From Candidatus Hydrogenedentota bacterium (lineage in GTDB: Bacteria > Hydrogenedentota > Hydrogenedentia > Hydrogenedentales > CAITNO01), in NCBI GenBank assembly GCA_903893795.1, contig CAITNO010000037.1:1-64000 (forward strand): DNA of 64,000 nt, written 5' to 3'. The notes under the pieces were generated by a model, which saw only the letters and a list, made by a program, of their open reading frames with translations, ran no database searches and had not been told where the DNA came from. The translations under genes and the position numbers were made by a program. Within the stretch, counting starts at the first letter, position 1, and the number at the start of each line of letters is the position of its first letter. Below, piece by piece: positions 56,786 to 64,000 of this stretch.

Positions 56786-59347
56786 ATGCATCGTCTGTTC
56801 ATAACTTGGATTGTGATGGGGATACTGGGCGTGTCGGCAAGCGCCGAGACGGTTCGTGTGGTCGTGGGCACGCAGGCCTCGCAAATCGAACAGAAGGCGG
56901 CGGGACTGCTGGTGGAGCGCCTGAGCGAAGCGCACCTGCGCGCCGAGCTGTCGCAGGAGATGCCGCAGACCGGTGTGGCCATTGTGTTGGGTACGGCAGA
57001 ACGGCATGCGGTGCTGAGGGACCTGCTGAAACAGGCGCACGTGCCTCTGCCCACCGCGCTCGATCCGGGCGGCGAGGGCTATGTGCTGAGAACGGGCCTT
57101 AACGGGGACCTACGCCCAATACTGGCGGCGGGCGTGGACGAACGCGGTGTGCTGTACGCGGTGGGCGGCCTGTTGCGCGCAATGCAGAAAACAGAAACGG
57201 GCAAGGAGTTTCCGGAAGCGTGGGACGAGCGCACTGCGCCGGCTTTCAAGATTCGCGGGCTGCTGGCATGGCAGGGCGCGACGATTCGCGAGTTGACCCA
57301 TGGCCGGAAGTGGACGGAGGCGGAGTGGGAGCGCAATGTGCTGAACTACGTGCTGGCGGGCGCGAACACCTTTGAGACCGGCGGTTCGGCACTGCCGCAA
57401 CGGGACGTGGTCGCCTTCTTCAAGTCCTGGGGCCTGGACACGCTGACGCACATCCCCGCCAATGCCGGGTCGGGTCCGCCCCAATGGGCGGCCATTGAAT
57501 CCATCGGTCGACCGGGCTATTTGTGTCCCTCCGTGCCCGAGGCGCGGCAGGCACTGCTCGATGCGGCGGACCGCTATTGGAAGACCGCGCCGGACTATGA
57601 TTACGTGCGCTACGTCTCCGGTGACGGCGGCGGATGCGAGTGCGACAAGTGCCGCCCCTACGGCGCGCAGTACATCCGGCTGGTGCACGACCTGGCGGCG
57701 ATTGCGCGCAGGTACCATCCGAAGCTCCAAGTCTTCGCGTCGAACCAGAAGCTGGACAATGACGGCGACCAGGCCATTTTCGACTATCTTCGGCAGTCGG
57801 ACGAGCCGTGGTTGCAGGGGTTCTGCATGGGGCCCGGTTCGAACGCGATGGGCTGGATGCCCGGACGGCGGCAGGACCACCGCATGGACCTGTTCGACCA
57901 TCCGGGCTTCGGCCCCTGGAGCCGCTATCCGCAGGAGGTGATCCATCAACTGCCGCCGCAGACGGACCTGGTCTACTTCACCGACCTGACGCACTGGGTC
58001 TACTCCGAATACGGGCTGATGGACCACGAGCTGATCCCCGACCGCAACCACGAGCTGCCGCCGCACTGGGGCGACTGGCTTTACAACCAGAGGCCGGACC
58101 CGGCCATGGTCATGGTCTACGACCGGCGCAGCTTTCACGCGCGCCCGCGTAGCTATTACCGGGCGTTTCAGGAGATGATGCCCTTCGCGGTCGGCGATGT
58201 GGCCTATTCGGAAGGACACCACGATCACTTCAACCAGTGGATGTGGCAGCGGCTGCTGTGGAACCCGCACCGCACGGTGAACGACCTGGTGCGCGAATAT
58301 GCCGAGCTGCATTTCGGCGGCCGCGCCGCTGGCGACATGGTCACAGCCATTTTCCAATTGGAACAGAATCTGATGACGCCCATTGAGAAGAATGCGGGCA
58401 TCGACCTGTTCTACGGCCTGGTGCACAAGGCCGGTGCCGAGATGCCGGCCCGGCGGATGGAGGCCAATTATCTGTGGCGGCAGTACATGCAAAAGGCGGC
58501 GCTGGACAAGTATATCCAGTTGCGCGTGCGCGCCCAGCAGGCGCGCCAGCAAAGCGCGGAGCAGACGCTGCGCACGGCGCTCGGCACGGACGGATTGTCC
58601 AAGGCGCTGGCAGCGGTGAAGACGACACTTGCCGCCGACATTGAGTCGGAGGGCATGAAGGATTTGCGCGACGAGGCGAAGCACTTGGGCGAGGAAAGTG
58701 ACCGTATCTACGGCGTGCGGAGCGAGGGCCTGTTCAACCTGGACCAGGACTTCATCGGTCTGGGTTGGATGGAGCAGCAGGTGGACCGTGCACTGGCCCT
58801 GCCGGAAGCGGAGCGGGCCGCGGTAATTCGCGCCGCGGTGGACTATGAAGACCCGGGGCCGGGCGGATTCTATGACGACCCCGGCGTGCCGGGCCGCGCC
58901 CCGCATCTGGTCAATGGATGCGCCTTTGGCGAAACGGGTTTTTCCAGCGCCAACCGCATTTCACAGCGCAACATGGCCTTCACCACGGACGAGAAAGAGG
59001 GCGTAGCGTTTGAATACGAGGGGCTCGATCCCAAGGCGTCGTACCGTGTGAAACTCAGCCTTGTTCGACCGAGCTATCTGCCACGTTATGCGGCCTTCCA
59101 ACCGCAGAAAACCGAGTCCATCTTTGCCGGGGATGTCTGTCTCGCCAAGGACCTGGAACTCCCTTTGGAAAAAGCGGAGTTCTTTGAGTACGACATTCCC
59201 CCGTCCGTAACCAGGGACGGCACGCTGCGCTTATGGTTCCAGAAGTCCGCAGGTGTGGGGGAAGGGCCCAATCCGCAAGTCACGCTTTGGCGGGACACCG
59301 GCGGATGGGGCACGCTGTGTTCGGAGGTGTGGTTGATGAAGAAGTAG
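56786..59347 (+). CDS. Secreted DUF4838 family glycosidase-like protein
   Basis: The 853-residue exported protein has a signal peptide (MHRLFITWIVMGILGVSASA). Residues 25-140 form the small domain found before GH20 and GH67 barrels (VVVGTQASQIEQKAAGLLVE). A TIM-barrel follows with the DUF4838 Cys motif SGDGGGCECDKCRPYG near 282-297, and a helical region (YIQLRVRAQQARQQSAEQTL near 575). The C-terminal 150 residues look like a carbohydrate-binding beta-sandwich. The domain order resembles alpha-glucuronidases, so an acidic sugar substrate is possible but not shown. AAAGGA lies 9 bases upstream of the ATG at 56786. Upstream in-frame codons run into the REP element. Confidence 0.78.
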   Translation: MHRLFITWIVMGILGVSASAETVRVVVGTQASQIEQKAAGLLVERLSEAHLRAELSQEMPQTGVAIVLGTAERHAVLRDLLKQAHVPLPTALDPGGEGYVLRTGLNGDLRPILAAGVDERGVLYAVGGLLRAMQKTETGKEFPEAWDERTAPAFKIRGLLAWQGATIRELTHGRKWTEAEWERNVLNYVLAGANTFETGGSALPQRDVVAFFKSWGLDTLTHIPANAGSGPPQWAAIESIGRPGYLCPSVPEARQALLDAADRYWKTAPDYDYVRYVSGDGGGCECDKCRPYGAQYIRLVHDLAAIARRYHPKLQVFASNQKLDNDGDQAIFDYLRQSDEPWLQGFCMGPGSNAMGWMPGRRQDHRMDLFDHPGFGPWSRYPQEVIHQLPPQTDLVYFTDLTHWVYSEYGLMDHELIPDRNHELPPHWGDWLYNQRPDPAMVMVYDRRSFHARPRSYYRAFQEMMPFAVGDVAYSEGHHDHFNQWMWQRLLWNPHRTVNDLVREYAELHFGGRAAGDMVTAIFQLEQNLMTPIEKNAGIDLFYGLVHKAGAEMPARRMEANYLWRQYMQKAALDKYIQLRVRAQQARQQSAEQTLRTALGTDGLSKALAAVKTTLAADIESEGMKDLRDEAKHLGEESDRIYGVRSEGLFNLDQDFIGLGWMEQQVDRALALPEAERAAVIRAAVDYEDPGPGGFYDDPGVPGRAPHLVNGCAFGETGFSSANRISQRNMAFTTDEKEGVAFEYEGLDPKASYRVKLSLVRPSYLPRYAAFQPQKTESIFAGDVCLAKDLELPLEKAEFFEYDIPPSVTRDGTLRLWFQKSAGVGEGPNPQVTLWRDTGGWGTLCSEVWLMKK

Positions 59348-59349
59348 AA

Positions 59350-59446
59350 GGGTGCCCGGAGCGAAGCGGAGCGCACCGTCTTTCCTTGGTTCCGTATCGG
59401 TAAGCGGGGAAACGGTGCGCTCCGCTTCGCTGCGACTACCCTACGA
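59350..59446. repeat. REP pair (BIME-like) at the 3' side of the RAYT gene
   Basis: Two copies of a REP in inverted orientation: 59350-59380 on one strand and 59410-59446 on the other, with ACGGTGCGCTCCGCTTCGCT identical in both. They can form one long hairpin, and lie between the DUF4838 stop and the RAYT stop. Confidence 0.85.
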
Positions 59447-59453
59447 ACTGTGC

Positions 59454-60002
59454 CTATTCACATTCCATACCTTTGATGTCCTCTATCGGCGTGTGACCCC
59501 ATTCTGTCCCGTACCAACCCATCCGCGCATACTTGTGGAACGTTGACCACGGCCATTGTTCCGGCCATTCCACAAGACCATGTTTCACTGGATTGTAATG
59601 CACATAATGGAAATGCCGACTGAAGTCATTGTCGTCGCGAATTTTATGCTCCCAATACCTCCGCTGCCAGTAGCCGCACTCGTTTCGAGTTCGCCTTGAT
59701 GTATTCCGCCGTCCCTCGGCACCGCCCTCGCGACGGTACCGGAAGGAGAAGCGCGCCTTCAGATGGCGCCATCGCCTGTCATAATCGGTATCCTCCTCCG
59801 GCATCGCCCAAATCGTGTGCAGATGGTCCGGCATCAGGCATACGGCATGGGTCTCAAACGGATAGCGCGCGCACGTCTCCCGCCACGCCTCGCGCAAACA
59901 TTGCCGGGCCAACGGTTCGGTCAAGAAAGCCCTGCGTTCATGCGTCACCACGGAAAAGAAGAAAGTACCGCCCTCTTCACGAAGCCGTATGTAGTTCGGC
60001 AT
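59454..60002 (-). CDS. REP-associated tyrosine transposase (RAYT, IS200-like)
   Basis: The 182-residue single-domain HUH nuclease has PNYIRLREEGGTFFFSVVTH at the N-terminus, the metal-binding PDHLH (His60, His62) and the C-terminal HYVHYNPVKHG with the probable nucleophile Tyr133. It lacks the features of IS605 transposases with long C-termini and matches domesticated RAYTs, which cleave and rejoin REP elements as single-stranded DNA. REP copies lie on both sides (59350-59446 and 60037-60070) and at 62771-62806, the expected cognate arrangement. AGGA is 8 bases before the ATG. All motifs appear intact, so it is probably active. Confidence 0.9.
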   Translation of the reverse strand: MPNYIRLREEGGTFFFSVVTHERRAFLTEPLARQCLREAWRETCARYPFETHAVCLMPDHLHTIWAMPEEDTDYDRRWRHLKARFSFRYRREGGAEGRRNTSRRTRNECGYWQRRYWEHKIRDDNDFSRHFHYVHYNPVKHGLVEWPEQWPWSTFHKYARMGWYGTEWGHTPIEDIKGMECE

Positions 60003-60036
60003 AATCCAATTCCTGCATTTGGAAACAGCGCCATCA

Positions 60037-60070
60037 AGACGGTGCGCTCCGTTTCACTGCGAGCACTAAC
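60037..60070. repeat. REP copy at the 5' side of the RAYT gene
   Basis: It matches the 59410 copy in ACGGTGCGCTCCG and continues with TTTCACTGCGAGCACTAAC, a slightly diverged form. It lies 2 bases beyond the stop of the WD40 gene. Confidence 0.8.
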
Positions 60071-60072
60071 AA

Positions 60073-62595
60073 CTACAACCGCCTCCGTCTCTTTCGGATA
60101 ACGGCGCAACCTCCAAGACCCAGCAGAGTTGCCAATATCATGGTTTCGGTGGTGTCGAAAACTGGCAGGTTCACGCGGTCTCGCACCTCAAGTGTCGCCG
60201 ACGGGGATGAATAGGTAGCAGGAGCCTCGTCCGTCACGTCACACCAGTAACGACCGGTGTTGCCCAAGGTAAGGCCAATCAAGGTTAGTTTCGGAGCATC
60301 GACGCCGACGGGTGTTTGTGTCTTCTGGCCGCTGTCGAACCACCACTGGTAGTGCAGCGCGCCAATTCCGCCCGCCGTTGTTACCGAAAACTGCGCTATC
60401 TCTCCGACATACCTTTGCAGGCTTTGCGGCGGTTTGGGAAACACAACGATTCCGGTGCACGGTCCCGTCGACACGGTCAGGGCCACAGCACTGCCGGGGA
60501 CTGCCGCTTGTCCCGCCAACGGACTCTGGCTGATGACCATGTCTGGCATCAAGATGTCGCTGCATATCCGTGTCACTGTGCCCGCGGAAAGATTCGCGCC
60601 GGTAAGGATCGCCTGTGCCGCCTCCTGTGGTTGGCCCGCCACATCCGGCACGGTAACATCAATAACCCCGCCCGTCACCGGCCACAGTTTTGCTGTGGCA
60701 TCCATTTCTCCGGTAACCACCTTGGTCCCGTCCGGGGAGAACGCCACGCAAAGTACTGCCGACGAAGGCCCCCTAAAATCGCGAAGTTCCGCGCCCGTGG
60801 CCACGTCCCACAATGCCGCCGTATAGTACAGTGTTCCAGTCAGCACTCTCGTCCCGTCCGGGGAAAATGCCACGGAATACACTCCGCCGTTGTATCCTGA
60901 AATGGGTCTTATTCCCGTGAAAGTCGCGGAATCATACAGTATCGCCGGACCCAAGCTGCACCCAGCAAGTAACTTCGTCCCGTCCGGGGAAAATGCCAGT
61001 GAGCGCACCGGACCCAGGCCGCCACCAAAGACATGAAGCTGCGTACCCGTCGCCGTTTCCCAAACCCTTATGGTACAGTCGCCGTAGTCCAAAGCGCCGG
61101 ATGCCCCGGTGAGCACCTTGGTGCCGTCCGGGGAAAACGCCACGGCCGATATACCTTGTGTGTGGCCGACGAAGGTGCGAGTCAAGTCGCCTGTCGTCAC
61201 ATCCCACAATCTTGCAATCGCATCACCTGAGCCAGTCAGCACCTTGGTCCCATCCGGGGAGAAGGCCACACAGTTTTCAAAACTGGGGGGAGAAAAGGAG
61301 CGCAGACAGATGCCATTTGCCGTGTCCCACAGTTTCGCCATGTCGTCGCCTCCCCCTGTAACCGCCATGGTGCCGTCCGGGGAAAATGCCACTGAGGAGA
61401 CTCCGCGTGTGTGCCCCAGGAGCAGGCGAATGAATGTTCCCGTAGCGGCATCCCACAGCTTGGCAGTGTAGTCTTCCCGACTCGATCCTGTCAGGACTTT
61501 GGTTCCGTCCGGGGAAAACGCCACGGCTGGCGCCGACCCTCTCGTATGACCGCCCAAAACACGGAGGCCCGTACCCACTGACGCATCCCACACTCTGATC
61601 GTATTGTCACACGAACCCGTAAGCGCCTTAGTTCCGTCCGGGGAAAACGATGCAGAAAACACTACGCAGGTATGACCGGTCAATGTCCGCATGACCGTGC
61701 CGGTGGCCTCATTCCAGATTATTGCTGTGTTGTCGTCCGACGCAGTGAGCACCCTGGCCCCGTCCGTGGAAAACGACGCGGAGGTTAACGTCCCCGTGTG
61801 TCCCGTGAATGTACGAATGACCGCGCCGGTGTCAGCACTCCAAAGTTTCGCTTTATCGTCACCCGCCCCGGTGAGCACCTTACTCCCGTCCGGGGAAAAA
61901 GACACGGCGCGCACACCACCCGTATGGCCACTGAAGGCGTGGAGTTCCGCGCCAGTGGCCACGTTCCAGAGTCTTGCTGTGTTGTCCCACGATCCGGTAA
62001 GCACCTCATTTCCGTCCGGGGAAAAAGACACGGCACTTACGGATCCTGTGTGACCGATGAACGCGTGAAGCTCCGTACCTGCAGATATGTTCCACAGCTT
62101 CGCTGTTGAGTCCCCCGACCCGGAGAGCATCTTCGTTCCGTCCGAGGAAAAAGACACGGCGTTTACGGATCCCGTGTGACCGATGAAGGTGTGAAGCTCC
62201 GCACCTGTGGATATGCTCCACAGCTTTGCCGTGGAGTCCCCCGACCCAGAGAGCATCTTCGTTCCGTCCGGGGAAAACGACGTGCAGGTCACCCGATCCG
62301 CGTGTCCGCTGAAGGTACGAATGACCGCTCCTGTGCTAATGTCAAAAAGCCGTACCTTGTGGTCTGCGGAGCCGGTGAGGAATTTCGTGCCATCGGGAGA
62401 GTAGGCCACATTCGAGGTGAGTTCCCCGTAGCCGTACTGGAGGAGCGGGGTGGAAATGCTGTCCTTCTCCATGGCCTTGTTCGTGCCGTCGCCGGAAAGG
62501 GGGGTTTCCGAGCTCGCCGCCATGACCGCGGCCGAAAGCAACAACGCCATGGCCAAGATTCCAGCGCCGCAATTCCCCAACCACCTCTTTGACAT
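60073..62595 (-). CDS. Exported WD40 (14 repeats), PASTA and Ig-like protein with CTERM sorting tail
   Basis: The 840-residue protein has a signal peptide (cleavage near VMAASS). I count fourteen WD40 repeats from about 45 to 625, each with an FSPDG-T-VLTGS type strand and mostly AKLWD endings, enough for two seven-bladed propellers. A PASTA-like domain (about 630-700, TVPDVAGQPQEAAQAIL) and an Ig-like domain (about 705-800, RYWCDVTDEAPATYSSPSAT) follow. The C-terminus LPVFDTTETMILATLLGLGG then a basic RKRRRR cluster resembles an IPTL/PEP-CTERM exosortase sorting signal. It is probably a surface-bound adhesion or scaffold protein. AAGG lies 5 bases before the ATG. Confidence 0.8.
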   Translation of the reverse strand: MSKRWLGNCGAGILAMALLLSAAVMAASSETPLSGDGTNKAMEKDSISTPLLQYGYGELTSNVAYSPDGTKFLTGSADHKVRLFDISTGAVIRTFSGHADRVTCTSFSPDGTKMLSGSGDSTAKLWSISTGAELHTFIGHTGSVNAVSFSSDGTKMLSGSGDSTAKLWNISAGTELHAFIGHTGSVSAVSFSPDGNEVLTGSWDNTARLWNVATGAELHAFSGHTGGVRAVSFSPDGSKVLTGAGDDKAKLWSADTGAVIRTFTGHTGTLTSASFSTDGARVLTASDDNTAIIWNEATGTVMRTLTGHTCVVFSASFSPDGTKALTGSCDNTIRVWDASVGTGLRVLGGHTRGSAPAVAFSPDGTKVLTGSSREDYTAKLWDAATGTFIRLLLGHTRGVSSVAFSPDGTMAVTGGGDDMAKLWDTANGICLRSFSPPSFENCVAFSPDGTKVLTGSGDAIARLWDVTTGDLTRTFVGHTQGISAVAFSPDGTKVLTGASGALDYGDCTIRVWETATGTQLHVFGGGLGPVRSLAFSPDGTKLLAGCSLGPAILYDSATFTGIRPISGYNGGVYSVAFSPDGTRVLTGTLYYTAALWDVATGAELRDFRGPSSAVLCVAFSPDGTKVVTGEMDATAKLWPVTGGVIDVTVPDVAGQPQEAAQAILTGANLSAGTVTRICSDILMPDMVISQSPLAGQAAVPGSAVALTVSTGPCTGIVVFPKPPQSLQRYVGEIAQFSVTTAGGIGALHYQWWFDSGQKTQTPVGVDAPKLTLIGLTLGNTGRYWCDVTDEAPATYSSPSATLEVRDRVNLPVFDTTETMILATLLGLGGCAVIRKRRRRL

Positions 62596-62770
62596 ACCCC
62601 TTCACCTTTCTTGTGCGGGACTACCCGCCTGTCTTGTTGTGACCGTTGCATCAATGCACGACCCAGTGGCGGCACTTCTTATCGACTGTACCGTAACAGG
62701 GTTTGGATTTTTTATATCCACAATCCAGTTAGCTGCGCAAAAGTATAGCACGATGAAAACCCAGCCAAGA

Positions 62771-62806
62771 AGATGGTGCGCTCCGCTTCGCTGCGAGCAC
62801 CCTACG
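62771..62806. repeat. REP copy upstream of the WD40 gene
   Basis: The best-preserved copy, with GGTGCGCTCCGCTTCGCTGC followed by GAGCACCCTACG. It lies between the GT4 stop and the WD40 5' region. The remaining spacer 62596-62770 is AT-rich and carries a weak minus-strand -10 (TATACT, 62747-62742). Confidence 0.85.
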
Positions 62807-62827
62807 CCAGCAGGGCGGTGCGTGTCC

Positions 62828-64000
62828 TTACCGCATCGCCCTCTCATATGCGGCGAGCAACTGCTCTTTCTGGTGGTCCCAGGCGAGGCCGTTGAGAATG
62901 CGCTCCCGGCCTTCTTTGCCCATGCGCTCGCGCTCTTCCGGGTGGTCTAGCAGCCAGGCGATCTTTTCGGCGAATTCGCGCTCGCTGTTGGGTGTCACAT
63001 AGAGCGCGCCGCCTGCCGCGCTGGCGCGGGTTTCGACGAGGTCGAAGGCAACCACGGGTTTCCCCAGCCCCATGTATTCGAGCACCTTGACCAGCGTGGA
63101 TTTTTCGTTGAGCCCGATGGCCGGGTCGGGACAGACGCACACCGACGCGGTGGCGATGCCCTCGAACACTTTCTCCTGCGCGACCAGTCCGGTGAAGGTG
63201 ACGTTGTCCTCGATGCCGGCCACGCGGGTGTAGGCCTTGAGCGTGGGCACTTCGGGGCCGTCGCCGATGAGCAGCGCGTGAAAATCCGTCCGGCCCACAT
63301 CGCGGCGAAGCATCATCAGCGCGCGCAGGAGATAGTCCAGGCCGTCCTGCTTTCCCATCATGCCCACATAGACAATCAGATGCTCCGCGCCCTTCTTCAG
63401 CTCAGCGTTGGGGGCCGCGCTCTTGAGCCGCGAAAGCTCGGGGCCGTTGCGCACGACGAACACATCTTCGGGCCGCTTGCCTCCGCGCTCGAGGGCAATC
63501 TTGCGGTAGGACTCGTTGGTGGACATGACCACATTGGCGAGCCGGAAGGTGAGGCGCTCGAAGAACAGCAGCGCGCGGTAGACCTTCCCGGGCTGCTTGT
63601 CCGGGTTCTTGGAGATGTAGAGTTCGGGCGAAAGATCGTGATGATCAAAGATTACGCGCACGCCCACGAGTTTGAAGGGAAGGGCGGCGAAGATGAGCAG
63701 GTCGGGGGGGTTGCAAATCTGGATGACGTCGAAGCCTTTCCGGAGCCACACGCGCAGCGCCAGCCAGAACATGGACAGCACCGCCAGTCCGTATTCGATC
63801 ACGTATGCGGTGAAGGCGCCCTGGGCCTCGATGAGTTTGAAGCGGCGCACTTCGATGCCGTCGATGGTCTCGCGGGGGGCGTTGTCACGGTCGGTGCCGC
63901 GGGGGGAGATGACGGTCACCTGCCAGCCCGCCTCACGCAGGCTCAGGGCCTCGCGCCACACGCGCCGGTCGAAGGGGACCGACAGATTCTCGACGAGCAG
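62828..64000 (-). CDS. GT4-family glycosyltransferase, N-terminus beyond the window
   Basis: The frame continues unbroken to the right edge and begins there with LLVENLSVPFDRR, then VWREALSLREAGWQVTVISP, the typical start of GT-B retaining transferases, so only a few residues are missing. QICNPPDLLIFAALPFKL near 93, VYVGMMGKQDGLDYLLRAL near 220 and the donor-site segment STLVKVLEYMGLGKPVVAFDL near 315 identify GT4. It likely builds a cell-surface polysaccharide from NDP-sugars on the cytosolic face. No start or promoter is in the window. Confidence 0.88.
   Translation of the reverse strand: MLVENLSVPFDRRVWREALSLREAGWQVTVISPRGTDRDNAPRETIDGIEVRRFKLIEAQGAFTAYVIEYGLAVLSMFWLALRVWLRKGFDVIQICNPPDLLIFAALPFKLVGVRVIFDHHDLSPELYISKNPDKQPGKVYRALLFFERLTFRLANVVMSTNESYRKIALERGGKRPEDVFVVRNGPELSRLKSAAPNAELKKGAEHLIVYVGMMGKQDGLDYLLRALMMLRRDVGRTDFHALLIGDGPEVPTLKAYTRVAGIEDNVTFTGLVAQEKVFEGIATASVCVCPDPAIGLNEKSTLVKVLEYMGLGKPVVAFDLVETRASAAGGALYVTPNSEREFAEKIAWLLDHPEERERMGKEGRERILNGLAWDHQKEQLLAAYERAMR

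Overview
The window is GC-rich, densely coded bacterial chromosome with Shine-Dalgarno-led genes, sigma70-type promoters and no tRNA or rRNA that I can see. Many genes encode large exported glycan-active proteins: a GH106-type rhamnosidase, a GH32 fructanase, a GH50-like barrel, GH43-like, DUF1080, DUF4838 and GH123/DUF6067-like proteins, six-hairpin glycosidases and a glycosidase-esterase fusion. Together with a TIGR04073-type exosortase-associated protein, a CTERM-tailed WD40/PASTA/Ig protein and a complex I locus without NuoE/F/G, this suggests a polysaccharide-degrading heterotroph of a Planctomycetota/PVC-like or Hydrogenedentota-like lineage. The lineage is an inference from gene content; no taxonomic marker gene is complete here.

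Layout. 1-1.4 kb: start of glmS (runs off the left edge) and a CbbA-type class II aldolase. 1.6-10.2 kb: three secreted glycoside-hydrolase-type genes separated by palindromic and tandem repeats. 10.2-15.6 kb: a DmeF-type Co/Ni exporter translationally coupled to the GH106 gene, a fatty acid desaturase, a ceramidase-like enzyme and a radical SAM protein. 15.9-24.8 kb: the glycosidase-esterase fusion, two aldehyde dehydrogenases and a membrane-anchored protein of unknown function. 24.8-35.4 kb: the operon nuoABCDHIJKLMN on the minus strand. 35.9-44.8 kb: an M23 peptidase, a GH50-like enzyme, a DUF456 membrane protein, an exported protein of unknown function with a strong promoter, and two more secreted glycosidase-type genes sharing a related 5' leader. 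45-48.3 kb: two paralogous GT39-like membrane glycosyltransferases, tail to tail. 48.6-54.2 kb: aspartate aminotransferase with an intrinsic terminator, a tandem-repeat tract, a GH32 enzyme, mcsA-mcsB and an isochorismatase-family hydrolase. 54.6-64 kb: the exosortase-associated protein, DUF1080 and DUF4838 proteins, a REP-associated transposase with its REP elements, the 14-repeat WD40 protein, and a GT4 glycosyltransferase that runs off the right edge.

How the parts fit. The exported enzymes would release sugars and acyl groups from plant or algal polysaccharides; aldolase and GlmS connect sugar phosphates to central metabolism and wall synthesis; the 11-subunit complex I would couple quinone reduction to ion pumping using a donor other than an NADH module encoded here. 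The most unusual points are a McsB homologue that has lost its catalytic and ATP-binding residues, a REP-like palindrome lying in frame inside the GH106 gene, and a self-contained RAYT/REP locus.
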